DNA of 64,000 nt from Chroococcidiopsis thermalis PCC 7203 (GTDB lineage: Bacteria > Cyanobacteriota > Cyanobacteriia > Cyanobacteriales > Chroococcidiopsidaceae). The notes beneath the pieces were generated by a model that saw nothing but the letters and a program-made list of their open reading frames with translations, made no database searches and had not been told where the DNA came from. Every line of letters begins with the position of its first letter. The stretch's first letter is position 1. The stretch lies in NCBI RefSeq assembly GCF_000317125.1, contig NC_019695.1, positions 5,010,336-5,074,335 of the forward strand. The letters are read 5' to 3'. Below are positions 17,860 through 26,479 of this stretch, one piece after another. The translations under genes were made by a program, and so were the position numbers.

Positions 17860-20800
17860 ATGAACTTGATTGAAACAGCCGTTCGCTGGCGGCACGGTAC
17901 TTTCGTGTTGTTTTGCTTGCTTGCCGTATTTGGCATCTTTTCACTACTAAGTTTGCCTTTAGAACTGCAACCAGGAGGCGATCGCCCCGAAATCACAATT
18001 ACCACTACCTATCCTGGTGCGGCTCCCACAGAAGTAGAAGATCTCGTCACCCGTCCGATTGAGGAACGGATGGAGGAAGTCTTAGGGGTACAGGAAATTA
18101 CCAGCAGTTCTCGTCCTGGAACCAGTGCCATTACGCTTGAGTTTACTTGGAATAGCGATGTAAACGAGCGGATGGTGGACGTGTTAAATAAATTGCAACA
18201 AGTTGAGGAACTCCCCGCAGAAGTTAATGAGTCTGATGTCGAGATGGTTGGGGGCAATAATTCGCCGATGATGTGGGTCGTCCTCACACCGAGACAAGGG
18301 TTTCAAGGTAATCCCGATCGCTACCGCGATTTAGCAGAAGAAGTTATCGTACCGAGATTGCGCCGAGTCGAAGGCGTAGGGCAGTTTATCATTCCTGGGG
18401 GTAGGGAACGAGAAGTTGAGGTGAGGGTTGACCCCAAAGCTTTATTCGATCGCAATCTAACCATAGGCGATGTCGTGCGGGTGTTACGGGAGAACAATCG
18501 CGACATTCGTGGTGGTCCCCTAACGTTAGGTAGACGAGAATACCGCGTGCGGACTCTCAGCCGATCGCAAGACATACAACAAATCGCTGAATTTGTGCTG
18601 CGGCGCGACCAGTCGGGTACAGTCTACATGCGGGATGTGGCAACCGTACAAATGGGGCGTAAACCTCTAGAGAGTGCTTTAGTTTTTAACAATACTCCTG
18701 CCGTGGCAATTGGAATTATTCGGCGCGTTGGGGCAAACGTACCGGAGACATCTAGGGGAGTGAGGGCAACTCTAGCAGAATTGGAAACCCAGTTTGCTCG
18801 CCAAGGAGAAGGTATTCGCTTCGTCTACAACTACGATGAGAATGACTACATCGGACAGTCGATCGCCTTGGTACAAGGGAACTTAGTTAGTGGAGCGCTG
18901 CTAGCAACAGCCGTATTAATTCTATTTTTGGGTTCGATGCGGACGGTGGCAGTCATTGCCCTCACTATTCCTACAACCTTAATCACAGTATTCATCGTCA
19001 TAGCATTTTTGGGGCGATCTCTCAACATTATTAGCTTGGCGGGATTGGCGTTTGCCGTGGGGATGGTTGTAGACAACGCGATCGTCGTGATTGAGAATGT
19101 CTTTACCCACATGCAGCAGGGAAAAGGAGCAGTTCGCGCCGCGATCGATGGAACTCAAGAAGTTTGGGGCGCAATGTTAGGTTCTACCCTGACTAACGTT
19201 GTGGTGTTCGTTCCCCTCGTCATGGTACAGGGGGAAGCCGGACAGTTATTTGCAGACATGGCGATCGCCCTTTCTTGTGCTTCCCTATTTTCTCTATTTG
19301 CTGCATTAACTTTAGTACCGATGCTCTCTGGTTTGTTTCTCAAACAGCACGAAGCAATGCAAATGCTGGGAGTCGGGAGTCGGGAACAAGGGGGACAAGG
19401 GGGACAAGGGGGACAAGGGGGAACTCGGGGACAAGGGGGACAAGGGGGACAAGGGAGAATAATTGCCAACAACCAACAACTAACAACCAATAACCGTCAA
19501 CCATCAACCATCCTCCAAAAAATTGAATCAGCCGTTTTTCGCACTTCTGCTGTCTTTCGGCTATTTCAAAGCAAATTAGAATCATTTTTGGCATCTACTG
19601 TACTTTGGTCGCTGGGTGCAGGTCGGGTTGGACGTAGGCTAATTCTTGTCTCTATTCCCGTCATTCTGCTATTTACAAGTATCTTTCTACTGCCTCCTGC
19701 TGATTATCTGCCTGAAGGCAACCGCAACTTAGTGTTTTGGGTAGCAGAACCTTTACCAGGAACCAGCATTCCCGAAGCTATTCGCCTATCCCAACCTGCG
19801 AGAGATTTCTTGAGCCAGCAACCGGAAGTCGATCGCGTCATGTTTATTGAACGTCCTGGTAGGCGGGGGATTGCGGCAATTCTCAAGCCCGAATTTGCTA
19901 CTACCAACGGACTTGCTGATATGGTCGATCGGATGCGACAGCAGAGTAACAACTTTCCTGGCTATCGCTTTCTGATTCCGACACGCTTCTCGATCTTCCA
20001 AGACCCAGGTAAGGAGTTTGAAATACAAATCGTGGGTGCAGATTTGCAGCAGTTGAGCCAGTTGGAAACGCAGATAACAGAACAACTACGAGCATTTCCT
20101 GGCGTGCGCAACGTCCGGTCTGATTATGTCTTTGGTGCAGGAGAATTGCAGGTGATTCCCAACCGCGAACGTTTAGCTGAAGTTGGGTTGTCGGAAGCTG
20201 AAGTCGGGGCAATGGTAGAAGCAGCACTAGGTGGTCGCATCGCTTCTGATTTTATCGATGGTAAAGAAGAATTGGATGTTTCAGTGGAATTGCAAAATCT
20301 TTTTGTCGAAACTCCAGAACAATTGCGCCAACTGCCTTTGTATACTGGTCGCGGACAGCAAGTGCAGCTAGCAGATGTTGCCGAGGTACGAGAGACAACA
20401 GGACCCGATGTCATTAACCACGTCAACCTAGAGCGATCGATTACTCTAACAACTTCCCTCGAAGCTACAGCACCTTTAGGAACATTAGTCAATCAGACAG
20501 AAACTCAAGTTTTGGCTCCACTCCGAGCAAATCTTCCCGCCGGATATCGGTTAGATTTATCTGGATCTGCCGATCGCTTGGCTGAAACCTTGTCTCAATT
20601 ATCCTCTGCCTTTATCCTGTCCGTCTTAATTATTTACTTGCTATTGGTAGCGCTGTATCGCTCCTTTCTCTACCCAGTTGTCATTATGGCAACAGTACCG
20701 ATGGGTATGAGTGGCGGGTTATTGAGTCTGGCTATCGCCAACCAAATTCCAGGTGTTATCATCCCCTTGGATATGATTACGGCGCTGGGATTTATCATTT

Positions 20801-21156
20801 TGACTGGGGTAGTGGTAAACAACGCGATCCTCTTAGTAGACCGCGCTTTACAACTCCAAGCAGAAGGCGAAGACTACGATAAGTCTCTTTACAATGCCAC
20901 ACGCGATCGCCTCCGGGCTATTTTCATGTCAGCTGGCACGAGCGTACTAGGAATGTTACCTTTAGCAGTCGTCCCAGGACAAGGAGCTGAATTATATCAA
21001 GGGTTGGGCATTGTCCTCACAGGTGGCTTAGCTTTCTCAACCATCCTCACGCCCACAGTCGTTCCCGCCATCATGGGACTGTTACGCGATCTGTCTGGAC
21101 GCAAACAGCCATCAGTTGTCAGTTATCAGTTATCAGCTGTCAATAAAGAGGGATGA
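17860..21156 (+). CDS. RND family efflux permease
   Basis: A 1098-residue proton-driven pump permease of the HAE/AcrB-like group. It starts with the first TM helix (VLFCLLAVFGIFSLLSLPLEL), then the porter domain (TYPGAAPTEVEDLVTRPIEE), TM helices 2-6 (about 335-495, with GLAFAVGMVVDNAIVVIENVF), the second half beginning near 585, and TM 8-12 (about 915-1075). The cytoplasmic linker between the two halves holds a Gly-Gln-rich insert at about residues 503-551, encoded by a 9-nt repeat. The final residues (about 1085-1098) also come from repeats. The insert keeps the reading frame. The substrate is unknown. Confidence 0.95.
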   Translation: MNLIETAVRWRHGTFVLFCLLAVFGIFSLLSLPLELQPGGDRPEITITTTYPGAAPTEVEDLVTRPIEERMEEVLGVQEITSSSRPGTSAITLEFTWNSDVNERMVDVLNKLQQVEELPAEVNESDVEMVGGNNSPMMWVVLTPRQGFQGNPDRYRDLAEEVIVPRLRRVEGVGQFIIPGGREREVEVRVDPKALFDRNLTIGDVVRVLRENNRDIRGGPLTLGRREYRVRTLSRSQDIQQIAEFVLRRDQSGTVYMRDVATVQMGRKPLESALVFNNTPAVAIGIIRRVGANVPETSRGVRATLAELETQFARQGEGIRFVYNYDENDYIGQSIALVQGNLVSGALLATAVLILFLGSMRTVAVIALTIPTTLITVFIVIAFLGRSLNIISLAGLAFAVGMVVDNAIVVIENVFTHMQQGKGAVRAAIDGTQEVWGAMLGSTLTNVVVFVPLVMVQGEAGQLFADMAIALSCASLFSLFAALTLVPMLSGLFLKQHEAMQMLGVGSREQGGQGGQGGQGGTRGQGGQGGQGRIIANNQQLTTNNRQPSTILQKIESAVFRTSAVFRLFQSKLESFLASTVLWSLGAGRVGRRLILVSIPVILLFTSIFLLPPADYLPEGNRNLVFWVAEPLPGTSIPEAIRLSQPARDFLSQQPEVDRVMFIERPGRRGIAAILKPEFATTNGLADMVDRMRQQSNNFPGYRFLIPTRFSIFQDPGKEFEIQIVGADLQQLSQLETQITEQLRAFPGVRNVRSDYVFGAGELQVIPNRERLAEVGLSEAEVGAMVEAALGGRIASDFIDGKEELDVSVELQNLFVETPEQLRQLPLYTGRGQQVQLADVAEVRETTGPDVINHVNLERSITLTTSLEATAPLGTLVNQTETQVLAPLRANLPAGYRLDLSGSADRLAETLSQLSSAFILSVLIIYLLLVALYRSFLYPVVIMATVPMGMSGGLLSLAIANQIPGVIIPLDMITALGFIILTGVVVNNAILLVDRALQLQAEGEDYDKSLYNATRDRLRAIFMSAGTSVLGMLPLAVVPGQGAELYQGLGIVLTGGLAFSTILTPTVVPAIMGLLRDLSGRKQPSVVSYQLSAVNKEG
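19367..19513. repeat. ACAAGGGGG 9-mer array inside the RND permease gene
   Basis: The block begins with GGGAGTC 7-mers, continues with ACAAGGGGG 9-mers (seven copies, one pair split by AACTCGGGG) and ends with ACAACCA/CCATCAA units. All of it is in frame. It is the same repeat family, in opposite orientation, that breaks the M16 gene at 26521. Confidence 0.92.
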
Positions 21157-21205
21157 GTAACGAGTCTTCATTTTTAACTTTTGACTTTTAACTTTTGACT
21201 TGTTT
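21113..21205. repeat. CAGTTAT and TTTTGAC heptamer arrays
   Basis: TCAGTTA units start inside the 3' end of the RND permease gene. TTTTAACTTTTGACT units continue to the convergent M16 gene. Confidence 0.8.
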
Positions 21206-21206
21206 G

Positions 21207-22682
21207 TCACCCTGACTTAGCATCGGGAATCGTAATATCAATCGGAATGACTTCTGAAGCGATCGCACTCAGTGGTGGTTGAATTGCAGTACCATTTCCA
21301 ACAACTAGGGTGACGAGTTTTTCTGGCTGGAGGTATTTTTTAGCAACTCTTTGAACATCAGCCGCAGTCGTAATTTGTACGCCACGTTGGTAGCGAAACA
21401 AGAAATCAGCTGGATAACCAAAATATTCGTATCGCATTAAGCGAGACAGAGTTTGGCTAGGATTTTCAAAATTAAAGACAAACGAATTCAATACCGACTC
21501 TTTAGCACGTTGCAACTCATCTGGTTGAACTATATCAGTTTGGAGTTTTTCAATTTCAGTCCGAATCGCACGCAGAAAAGGGACAGTCGCAGCCGAACGA
21601 GTTTGTCCCCCCGCCACAAATAAGCCAGGATAATCAAAACGGGGACTCCAGACACCGTAGACAGAATAAGCCAAACCCTGACGCGATCGCACGGAGTTAA
21701 ACAATCGCCCGCCAAATCCATTCAAAACTTGATTCATCACATCTAATGTTGGATAATCGGGACTATTAAACCGTCCGCCTAAATGCCCGACTTGGACGTA
21801 GCTTTGAGTTAATTGGGGGCGATCGACAAAATATAATCCGCCCAACTTAGACTGAGAGGCTGTGGGAATTTGGGGTTGGGATAGATTGGGTTGAGATTTC
21901 CACTTGCCAAAATATTTTTGAATCAGCGATCGCATGTTCTGCGAGTCAAAATCTCCGACAATGCCCAAAATCAGATTATTAGGATGAAAGTATTGACGGT
22001 AAAAATCAACTAAATCCTGGCGGGAAATATTATCTAAAGTCGCATATTCCACCGTTCGCGCATAAGGGCTATCACTGCCATAAACTAACTTTTGAAACTC
22101 CCGCCCGACAATACCATTCGGATCGTCATTACGACGAGCAATTCCGCCTCTAATTTGAGTTTTCGCCAAATCTAGCTTTTCTTGGGCGAATATTGGCTGT
22201 TGTAAAACTTCCGCAAATAGCCCAAATACCATTTCTAAATCTTCACTCAAGGCGCTAAAACTAGCGGAACCGAAAGCATCACTAATTCCAACTTCCACCG
22301 CCGCCGCCCGTTGTTCCAATAACTGATTTAACTCATCTGCGGAATGTTTTTGCGTTCCGCCAGTCCGCAATACAACTCCAGTTAAATTTGCCAATCCTAC
22401 TCGATCTGGTGGTTCCCAGCGATCGCCTGTCCGAATTATTGCCGTTCCTCCCACTAAAGGTAAATCCCGATCCGGCATCAAATACACCACCATACCATTC
22501 GGCATTTCGTAGCGATCGTATTTGGGAATTTGTACTTGTTTGAGGGGGGGAAATTCTAATTCTGTATAGTGCTTGGCTGTGGCTGCTATAGCTGAGGGAT
22601 GGTAGATAAGTACGAACAAAATCGCTATGACTATTAAACCAATTCTGTAAAAGTTACGGATAAGGTGCTTGTCCGAGATCAT
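21207..22682 (-). CDS. M16-family peptidase-like protein, catalytic motif absent
   Basis: A 491-residue pitrilysin-family protein with a signal/anchor segment (about 12-35). It has the two M16 half-domains: GTAIIRTGDRWEPPDRVGLANLTG near 80-103 and the C-terminal M16 segment starting about 205 (YRQYFHPNNLILGIVGDFD, then QVLNGFGGRLFNSVRSRQGLAYSVYGVW). The zinc motif HxxEH is replaced: the equivalent position reads ANLTGV. It is therefore likely the non-catalytic partner of a two-subunit M16 protease, as in the YmxG/PqqL-type pairs. The catalytic partner would be the M16 gene at 24.5-27.5 kb. It acts in the periplasm or on the membrane surface. Confidence 0.9.
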   Translation of the reverse strand: MISDKHLIRNFYRIGLIVIAILFVLIYHPSAIAATAKHYTELEFPPLKQVQIPKYDRYEMPNGMVVYLMPDRDLPLVGGTAIIRTGDRWEPPDRVGLANLTGVVLRTGGTQKHSADELNQLLEQRAAAVEVGISDAFGSASFSALSEDLEMVFGLFAEVLQQPIFAQEKLDLAKTQIRGGIARRNDDPNGIVGREFQKLVYGSDSPYARTVEYATLDNISRQDLVDFYRQYFHPNNLILGIVGDFDSQNMRSLIQKYFGKWKSQPNLSQPQIPTASQSKLGGLYFVDRPQLTQSYVQVGHLGGRFNSPDYPTLDVMNQVLNGFGGRLFNSVRSRQGLAYSVYGVWSPRFDYPGLFVAGGQTRSAATVPFLRAIRTEIEKLQTDIVQPDELQRAKESVLNSFVFNFENPSQTLSRLMRYEYFGYPADFLFRYQRGVQITTAADVQRVAKKYLQPEKLVTLVVGNGTAIQPPLSAIASEVIPIDITIPDAKSG

Positions 22683-22713
22683 ACAATTTAAAATTTCGTT
22701 GTCACACAGATTT

Positions 22714-22739
22714 TAGGGGCGCACAGCTGTGCGCCCCTA
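22714..22739. repeat. 26-bp perfect GC-rich palindrome, family 2
   Basis: The arms TAGGGGCGCACAG and CTGTGCGCCCCTA form a perfect 13-bp inverted repeat with no loop. It lies between the M16-like and methionine aminopeptidase genes. A degenerate relative is at 15243-15268. It might form a transcript-end hairpin, but there is no T-run. Confidence 0.85.
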
Positions 22740-22813
22740 CGATGATACGTTATTTAATCTAACAGGACAGGCAAGATGCCCATCATACAGCAGCCATACT
22801 GCCTCATCTGAAA

Positions 22814-23644
22814 TTACACCAAAGAGCGATCGGTGAGGATTTCGTAACCGCTTTCTGTCACCAAGACGGTATGCTCGAACTGTGCTGACAGGGCATTATC
22901 TACCGTTACAGCCGTCCAGCGATCGGCAAGAATGCGCGTAAATCTCGATCCGGCATTCAAAATTGGCTCAATTGCTAGCGTCATTCCAGCACGGAGTTTA
23001 ACGTTAGGCATTTCCCGAGTACGGAAGTTGAAAACCGAGGGTTCTTCGTGTAAGTTTCGACCAACACCATGTCCGGTGAAGTCTTCGACAATCGTAAAAC
23101 CATTTGCCTCTACGTGGTCTTGAATTGCCCCTGCAATATCCATCAAATAATTTCCAGCCTTAACTTGCTCGATCCCTTTATAGAGAGATTCTTCAGCAAT
23201 GCGGATCAGTTTAGTTGCTGTCGGACTAACTTCACCAATGGCGATCGTAATGCAGGAATCGCCGTGGAAACCTTGATGGAAAGCGCCTGTATCGACTTTT
23301 AAGACATCCCCCGTCTTCAAAACTTTTTTTGGATTGGGAATTCCATGTACGACTTCATTGTTAACACTGGCACAAATAGAAGCAGGAAAACCGTGATAAC
23401 CCTTAAAGCTAGGAGTTGCATCCATTTCGCGGATGCGCTTTTCAGCATAGGCATCGAGATCGGCAGTCGTCATCCCAGGCTGCACCATCTCAGAAATCTC
23501 TTTTAATACCGTTGCCACAATCTTAGCTGACTGCCGCATGATTTCGATTTCACGGGGAGATTTGATTTCAATACCCCGCCGTTGCTTTTTTTGGCGCTGA
23601 GATTGAGCAGGTTGTTGAGGGAGGAGATTACTGAGAATATTCAT
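22814..23644 (-). CDS. map: Type I methionine aminopeptidase
   Basis: The enzyme removes N-terminal methionine from new proteins after deformylation. The 276-residue protein has a basic N-terminal extension of about 25 residues and then the creatinase-fold core: [39 protein letters not shown], the metal ligands in [16 protein letters not shown] (Asp pair), [16 protein letters not shown] (His) and the C-terminal Glu ligands in MTLAIEPIL and [14 protein letters not shown]. Cyanobacteria carry several Map paralogues; the extension marks this one. The ATG at 23644 is used. The peptide deformylase lies elsewhere, at 52 kb. Confidence 0.95.
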   Translation of the reverse strand: MNILSNLLPQQPAQSQRQKKQRRGIEIKSPREIEIMRQSAKIVATVLKEISEMVQPGMTTADLDAYAEKRIREMDATPSFKGYHGFPASICASVNNEVVHGIPNPKKVLKTGDVLKVDTGAFHQGFHGDSCITIAIGEVSPTATKLIRIAEESLYKGIEQVKAGNYLMDIAGAIQDHVEANGFTIVEDFTGHGVGRNLHEEPSVFNFRTREMPNVKLRAGMTLAIEPILNAGSRFTRILADRWTAVTVDNALSAQFEHTVLVTESGYEILTDRSLV

Positions 23645-23826
23645 GGAGTTTTATGGGAACAGATGGGGTGACTGTGTGAAACAACCGATCTAGGTTTGAT
23701 GCGATCGCGCTTGTCTATAAATTTGTTATCTGAATTTGTTATCCAGGCTAACGATTCAAACACCTTCTCTATTTTAATTTACAGTCCTTCACTTTGAGCC
23801 GATTGTGGTTTTGATTGTAGTTTGAC

Positions 23827-24297
23827 TTAGGCGGCGATCGCGATATTCCCCTTCATTCCTGCTTCTGTATGCCCGGGAATCGGACAGCGCAAAGCGTACT
23901 TACCCGATTTCAAAGGTACAAATACCCATTCTGCCTTGGCTCCCGGTTTGAGTTCCAATTCATGGATCGCCCCTTTAATCTCTACATTGCCAGCTTCTAC
24001 TTTTTGCGTCCAAATTCCATCAGCAAAATCCTTCGCCGTGAAATAGTGTTTCTGCGGACTAGGATTTGTCAGCACGAGTTTGTAACGTTTGAAGGCAGAT
24101 AATTCTAAAGAATCTGGCACAAACTTCAGCTCGTTACTAGCAGTCCCCAAGCTGACGGAAATTTCTGTCGCTGGCTGACGCAACAAGTCTACAGATGGAG
24201 CTGTACTCGTCGCCGCTTGAGCTAAATTTGGCATAGCGATCGCAGTACAGAGTATTAACCCTGCCACAAGAAAGAATTTTTTTAAATAGCGCATCAT
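23827..24297 (-). CDS. Secreted cupredoxin (plastocyanin-like) copper protein
   Basis: A 156-residue protein with a clear signal peptide (residues 1-28, cleavage near LAQA-A) and a single cupredoxin domain. The type-1 copper ligands are visible: His84 (PQKHYFTA), then Cys138, His143 and Met148 in the C-x4-H-x4-M pattern CPIPGHTEAGM. It is probably a periplasmic or lumenal electron carrier or copper protein, not plastocyanin itself. The region around residues 84-112 (AKDFADGIWTQKVEAG) is typical of stand-alone cyanobacterial cupredoxins. It sits between map and the catalytic M16 gene. Confidence 0.88.
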   Translation of the reverse strand: MMRYLKKFFLVAGLILCTAIAMPNLAQAATSTAPSVDLLRQPATEISVSLGTASNELKFVPDSLELSAFKRYKLVLTNPSPQKHYFTAKDFADGIWTQKVEAGNVEIKGAIHELELKPGAKAEWVFVPLKSGKYALRCPIPGHTEAGMKGNIAIAA

Positions 24298-24334
24298 AAA
24301 ATCTCCCTGTGATGGTAGATATCTAACTCGTTAA

Positions 24335-24532
24335 GGGCGGGAGTCGGGAGTCAAGAGGGGTGAGGAGCGAGGAGTTAGGAGTTAGGGAAATTTGGAATTC
24401 AGAATTTGGCAAAGCGCAGCAGTTTATCTCCTGCTTCCTTGTCTCCCTTGTCTCCCTTGTCTCCCTTGTCTCCCTTGTCTCCCTTGTCTCCCTTGTCTCC
24501 CTTGTCTCCCTTGTCCCCTCACTCCTCACGTC
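24335..24532. repeat. TTGTCTCCC 9-mer array at the end of the M16 gene
   Basis: Eleven or so TTGTCTCCC units lie between about 24441 and 24515, flanked by GGAGTTAG and GAATTC-type 7-mers. The array runs into the 3' end of the M16 gene on the minus strand and is not otherwise coding. Confidence 0.92.
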
Positions 24533-26436
24533 CCTTGTGCTGTAGCACTACCAGGACCAGCTGTAACGATCGCCAGCTTATCTGGTTGCAACAATTCTTT
24601 TGCTGCCAGATTGACTTTTTCTAAAGTGACAGCTTGAATTTTTTGTGGGAAGTCGCGTAATTCCGCTTCACCCAGCCCGAAAACAGCATTCATTAAGATC
24701 GTACTAGCAAGAGCGTCAGGACTAGCAAGGGAAACAGTATAACTACTGGTAAGAGAGCGCTTAGCTGCCTCTACTTCCTCTGCTTTTACGCCTTGAGTTT
24801 GAATTTGTTGCATTAATTTGCGGGCGCTGGCGATCGCTTTTTGAGCATCAGTTGGGTCGGTTTGCATTCTAATTGCGAATGGTCCGGCATGTCTGCCAGC
24901 TTGAAATGCACTATAAATGCCATATGTCAACCCTTGGCGATCGCGAATTTCCGTGCCTAAGCGACTAGAAAGCGTATCGCCACCCAAAATTTGATTCAAT
25001 ACCAAAGAGGTATAGTAACGCGGGTCTTTGCGGTCAATTCCCCGATATCCCAAAATCGTAATCGATTGCGTTTTCCCTGGCATAATCGGGTTAAACTGCT
25101 TGACCTTCGCTGGTAGAGATACATCTGGATAGGCGATCGTTGGCGGTTTACCCGTTCCTTGCCACTTGGCTAATTGTTGCGTCAACAGCGATCGCACGGC
25201 TTTTGGATCGAAGTCTCCTAATAAAGTCAAAATCGTTTGGTCGGGACGGTAATGAGTTTGATAAAACTCCACTACCTGCTGACGGTCAATACTCTGTAAG
25301 CTTTCCTTCGTTGGGAAGGTATGGAAAGGATGATTCGCAGGATAAATCGTCTGTTGAAACTTCCGTTGCGCTACCCGTCCGGGATTATCCAAGTCTATTT
25401 TGAGTTGAGTCAGGGCGCGTTGGCGCGATAGCTCTAATTCGCGATCGGGGAATGTGGCATTTTGTACCACATCTGCCATTGTTTGAATCACTACAGGCAA
25501 ATCTGTTTTTAAGCTATAACCGCCAATTTCTACTCCTTCACGATTCGCAGAAAAACCTAGACTTGCGCCTCTATCCTCTAACACCTTGGCAAGTTGCAAA
25601 GCATTCTGATTCTTCGTCCCATTCATTAGGTTATCTGCGGTCATACTTGCCAAACCACCCGACTGATTCGGATCGAATTCCGTCCCTGCTTTGATATGAC
25701 CGCTCAAGGTTACAGTTGGAGTGCTAGAGTCGGGCAGAAGCAACACCTGCAAGCCATTATCCAAAGTAAATTCTTCTGGTAGCCGCCGCGCTTTCGGTGT
25801 AGCCGCAACATCTACTGGTGGTAAGTATTTAGCCACTTCTGCCGGATCGACAGGGGAACCTAAGTTAAAGCTTTCCGCAGTTTGACCAGTTCCCGCCCCA
25901 GCACCACCAGGTTGTCCGGCGGCGATTTGGGTAGGTTCAAACTTCCCTACAGTGCGTTTCTCGGTAGCTAAGTAAGTATTTGCTACCCGCTTGACATCAT
26001 CTACCGTTACCTTATCCAAAGCTGCCAGGTAGCGATCGATGTAGCGATAATCTCCAGCAGTGGTTTGGCTGTAACCCAGTTGTGTAGCCTGGGAACTGAT
26101 ATCGCGATTGCTCAAAATTATCGTTGCTTTGAGTTGGGCTTTGGCGCGGTTGAGTTCTTCCGGCGTGACTCCTTTATTTCGCAAATTCGCGATCGCCTGC
26201 TCTTGAACTGCTTCAATTTTATCTAACTGTTGCCCAGGAGCCGCCGTAGCCGAGAGTTCGTACCAACCCCCTGCCATCATATTCGCCGTGCCACCGCCTG
26301 CCGCACTCGCTAAACCCGATTCCACCAAAGCTTGATACAATCGAGAACTCCGCCCTTCTGTCAAGATATAATCCATCGCATCCAGTGCGGGAACATCAGG
26401 GTGATTCGCATCCGGCAAGGAATACACGACTTGCAA
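24526..26436 (-). CDS. M16 peptidase, C-terminal portion (separated by a frameshift)
   Basis: This 636-residue frame continues the protein encoded at 26480-27463. It opens with the M16 sequence VVYSLPDANHPDVPALDAMDYILTEGRSSRLYQAL, which in intact genes follows the linker after the first M16 domain. A second full M16 pair follows (about 210-630; VLLLPDSSTPTVTLSGHIKAG, then GGLASMTADNLMNGT), again without HxxEH. In-frame sequence upstream (about 26437-26520) reads KPIVLKEPGAAA with no good start codon; only a TTG at 26436 is available. It may be untranslated unless the frame upstream is restored. The last codons overlap a 9-mer repeat array. Confidence 0.8.
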   Translation of the reverse strand: MQVVYSLPDANHPDVPALDAMDYILTEGRSSRLYQALVESGLASAAGGGTANMMAGGWYELSATAAPGQQLDKIEAVQEQAIANLRNKGVTPEELNRAKAQLKATIILSNRDISSQATQLGYSQTTAGDYRYIDRYLAALDKVTVDDVKRVANTYLATEKRTVGKFEPTQIAAGQPGGAGAGTGQTAESFNLGSPVDPAEVAKYLPPVDVAATPKARRLPEEFTLDNGLQVLLLPDSSTPTVTLSGHIKAGTEFDPNQSGGLASMTADNLMNGTKNQNALQLAKVLEDRGASLGFSANREGVEIGGYSLKTDLPVVIQTMADVVQNATFPDRELELSRQRALTQLKIDLDNPGRVAQRKFQQTIYPANHPFHTFPTKESLQSIDRQQVVEFYQTHYRPDQTILTLLGDFDPKAVRSLLTQQLAKWQGTGKPPTIAYPDVSLPAKVKQFNPIMPGKTQSITILGYRGIDRKDPRYYTSLVLNQILGGDTLSSRLGTEIRDRQGLTYGIYSAFQAGRHAGPFAIRMQTDPTDAQKAIASARKLMQQIQTQGVKAEEVEAAKRSLTSSYTVSLASPDALASTILMNAVFGLGEAELRDFPQKIQAVTLEKVNLAAKELLQPDKLAIVTAGPGSATAQGT

Positions 26437-26479
26437 CGTCGCCGCCGCCCCTGGTTCCTTGAGTACGATAGGCTTACTG

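Noticed and set aside
24360-24637. Open frames encoding Arg-Glu-Thr or Ser-Pro-Leu repeats in the TTGTCTCCC array
   Set aside because: They are the same 9-mer array read in several frames. There is no start, Shine-Dalgarno or codon use of a gene.
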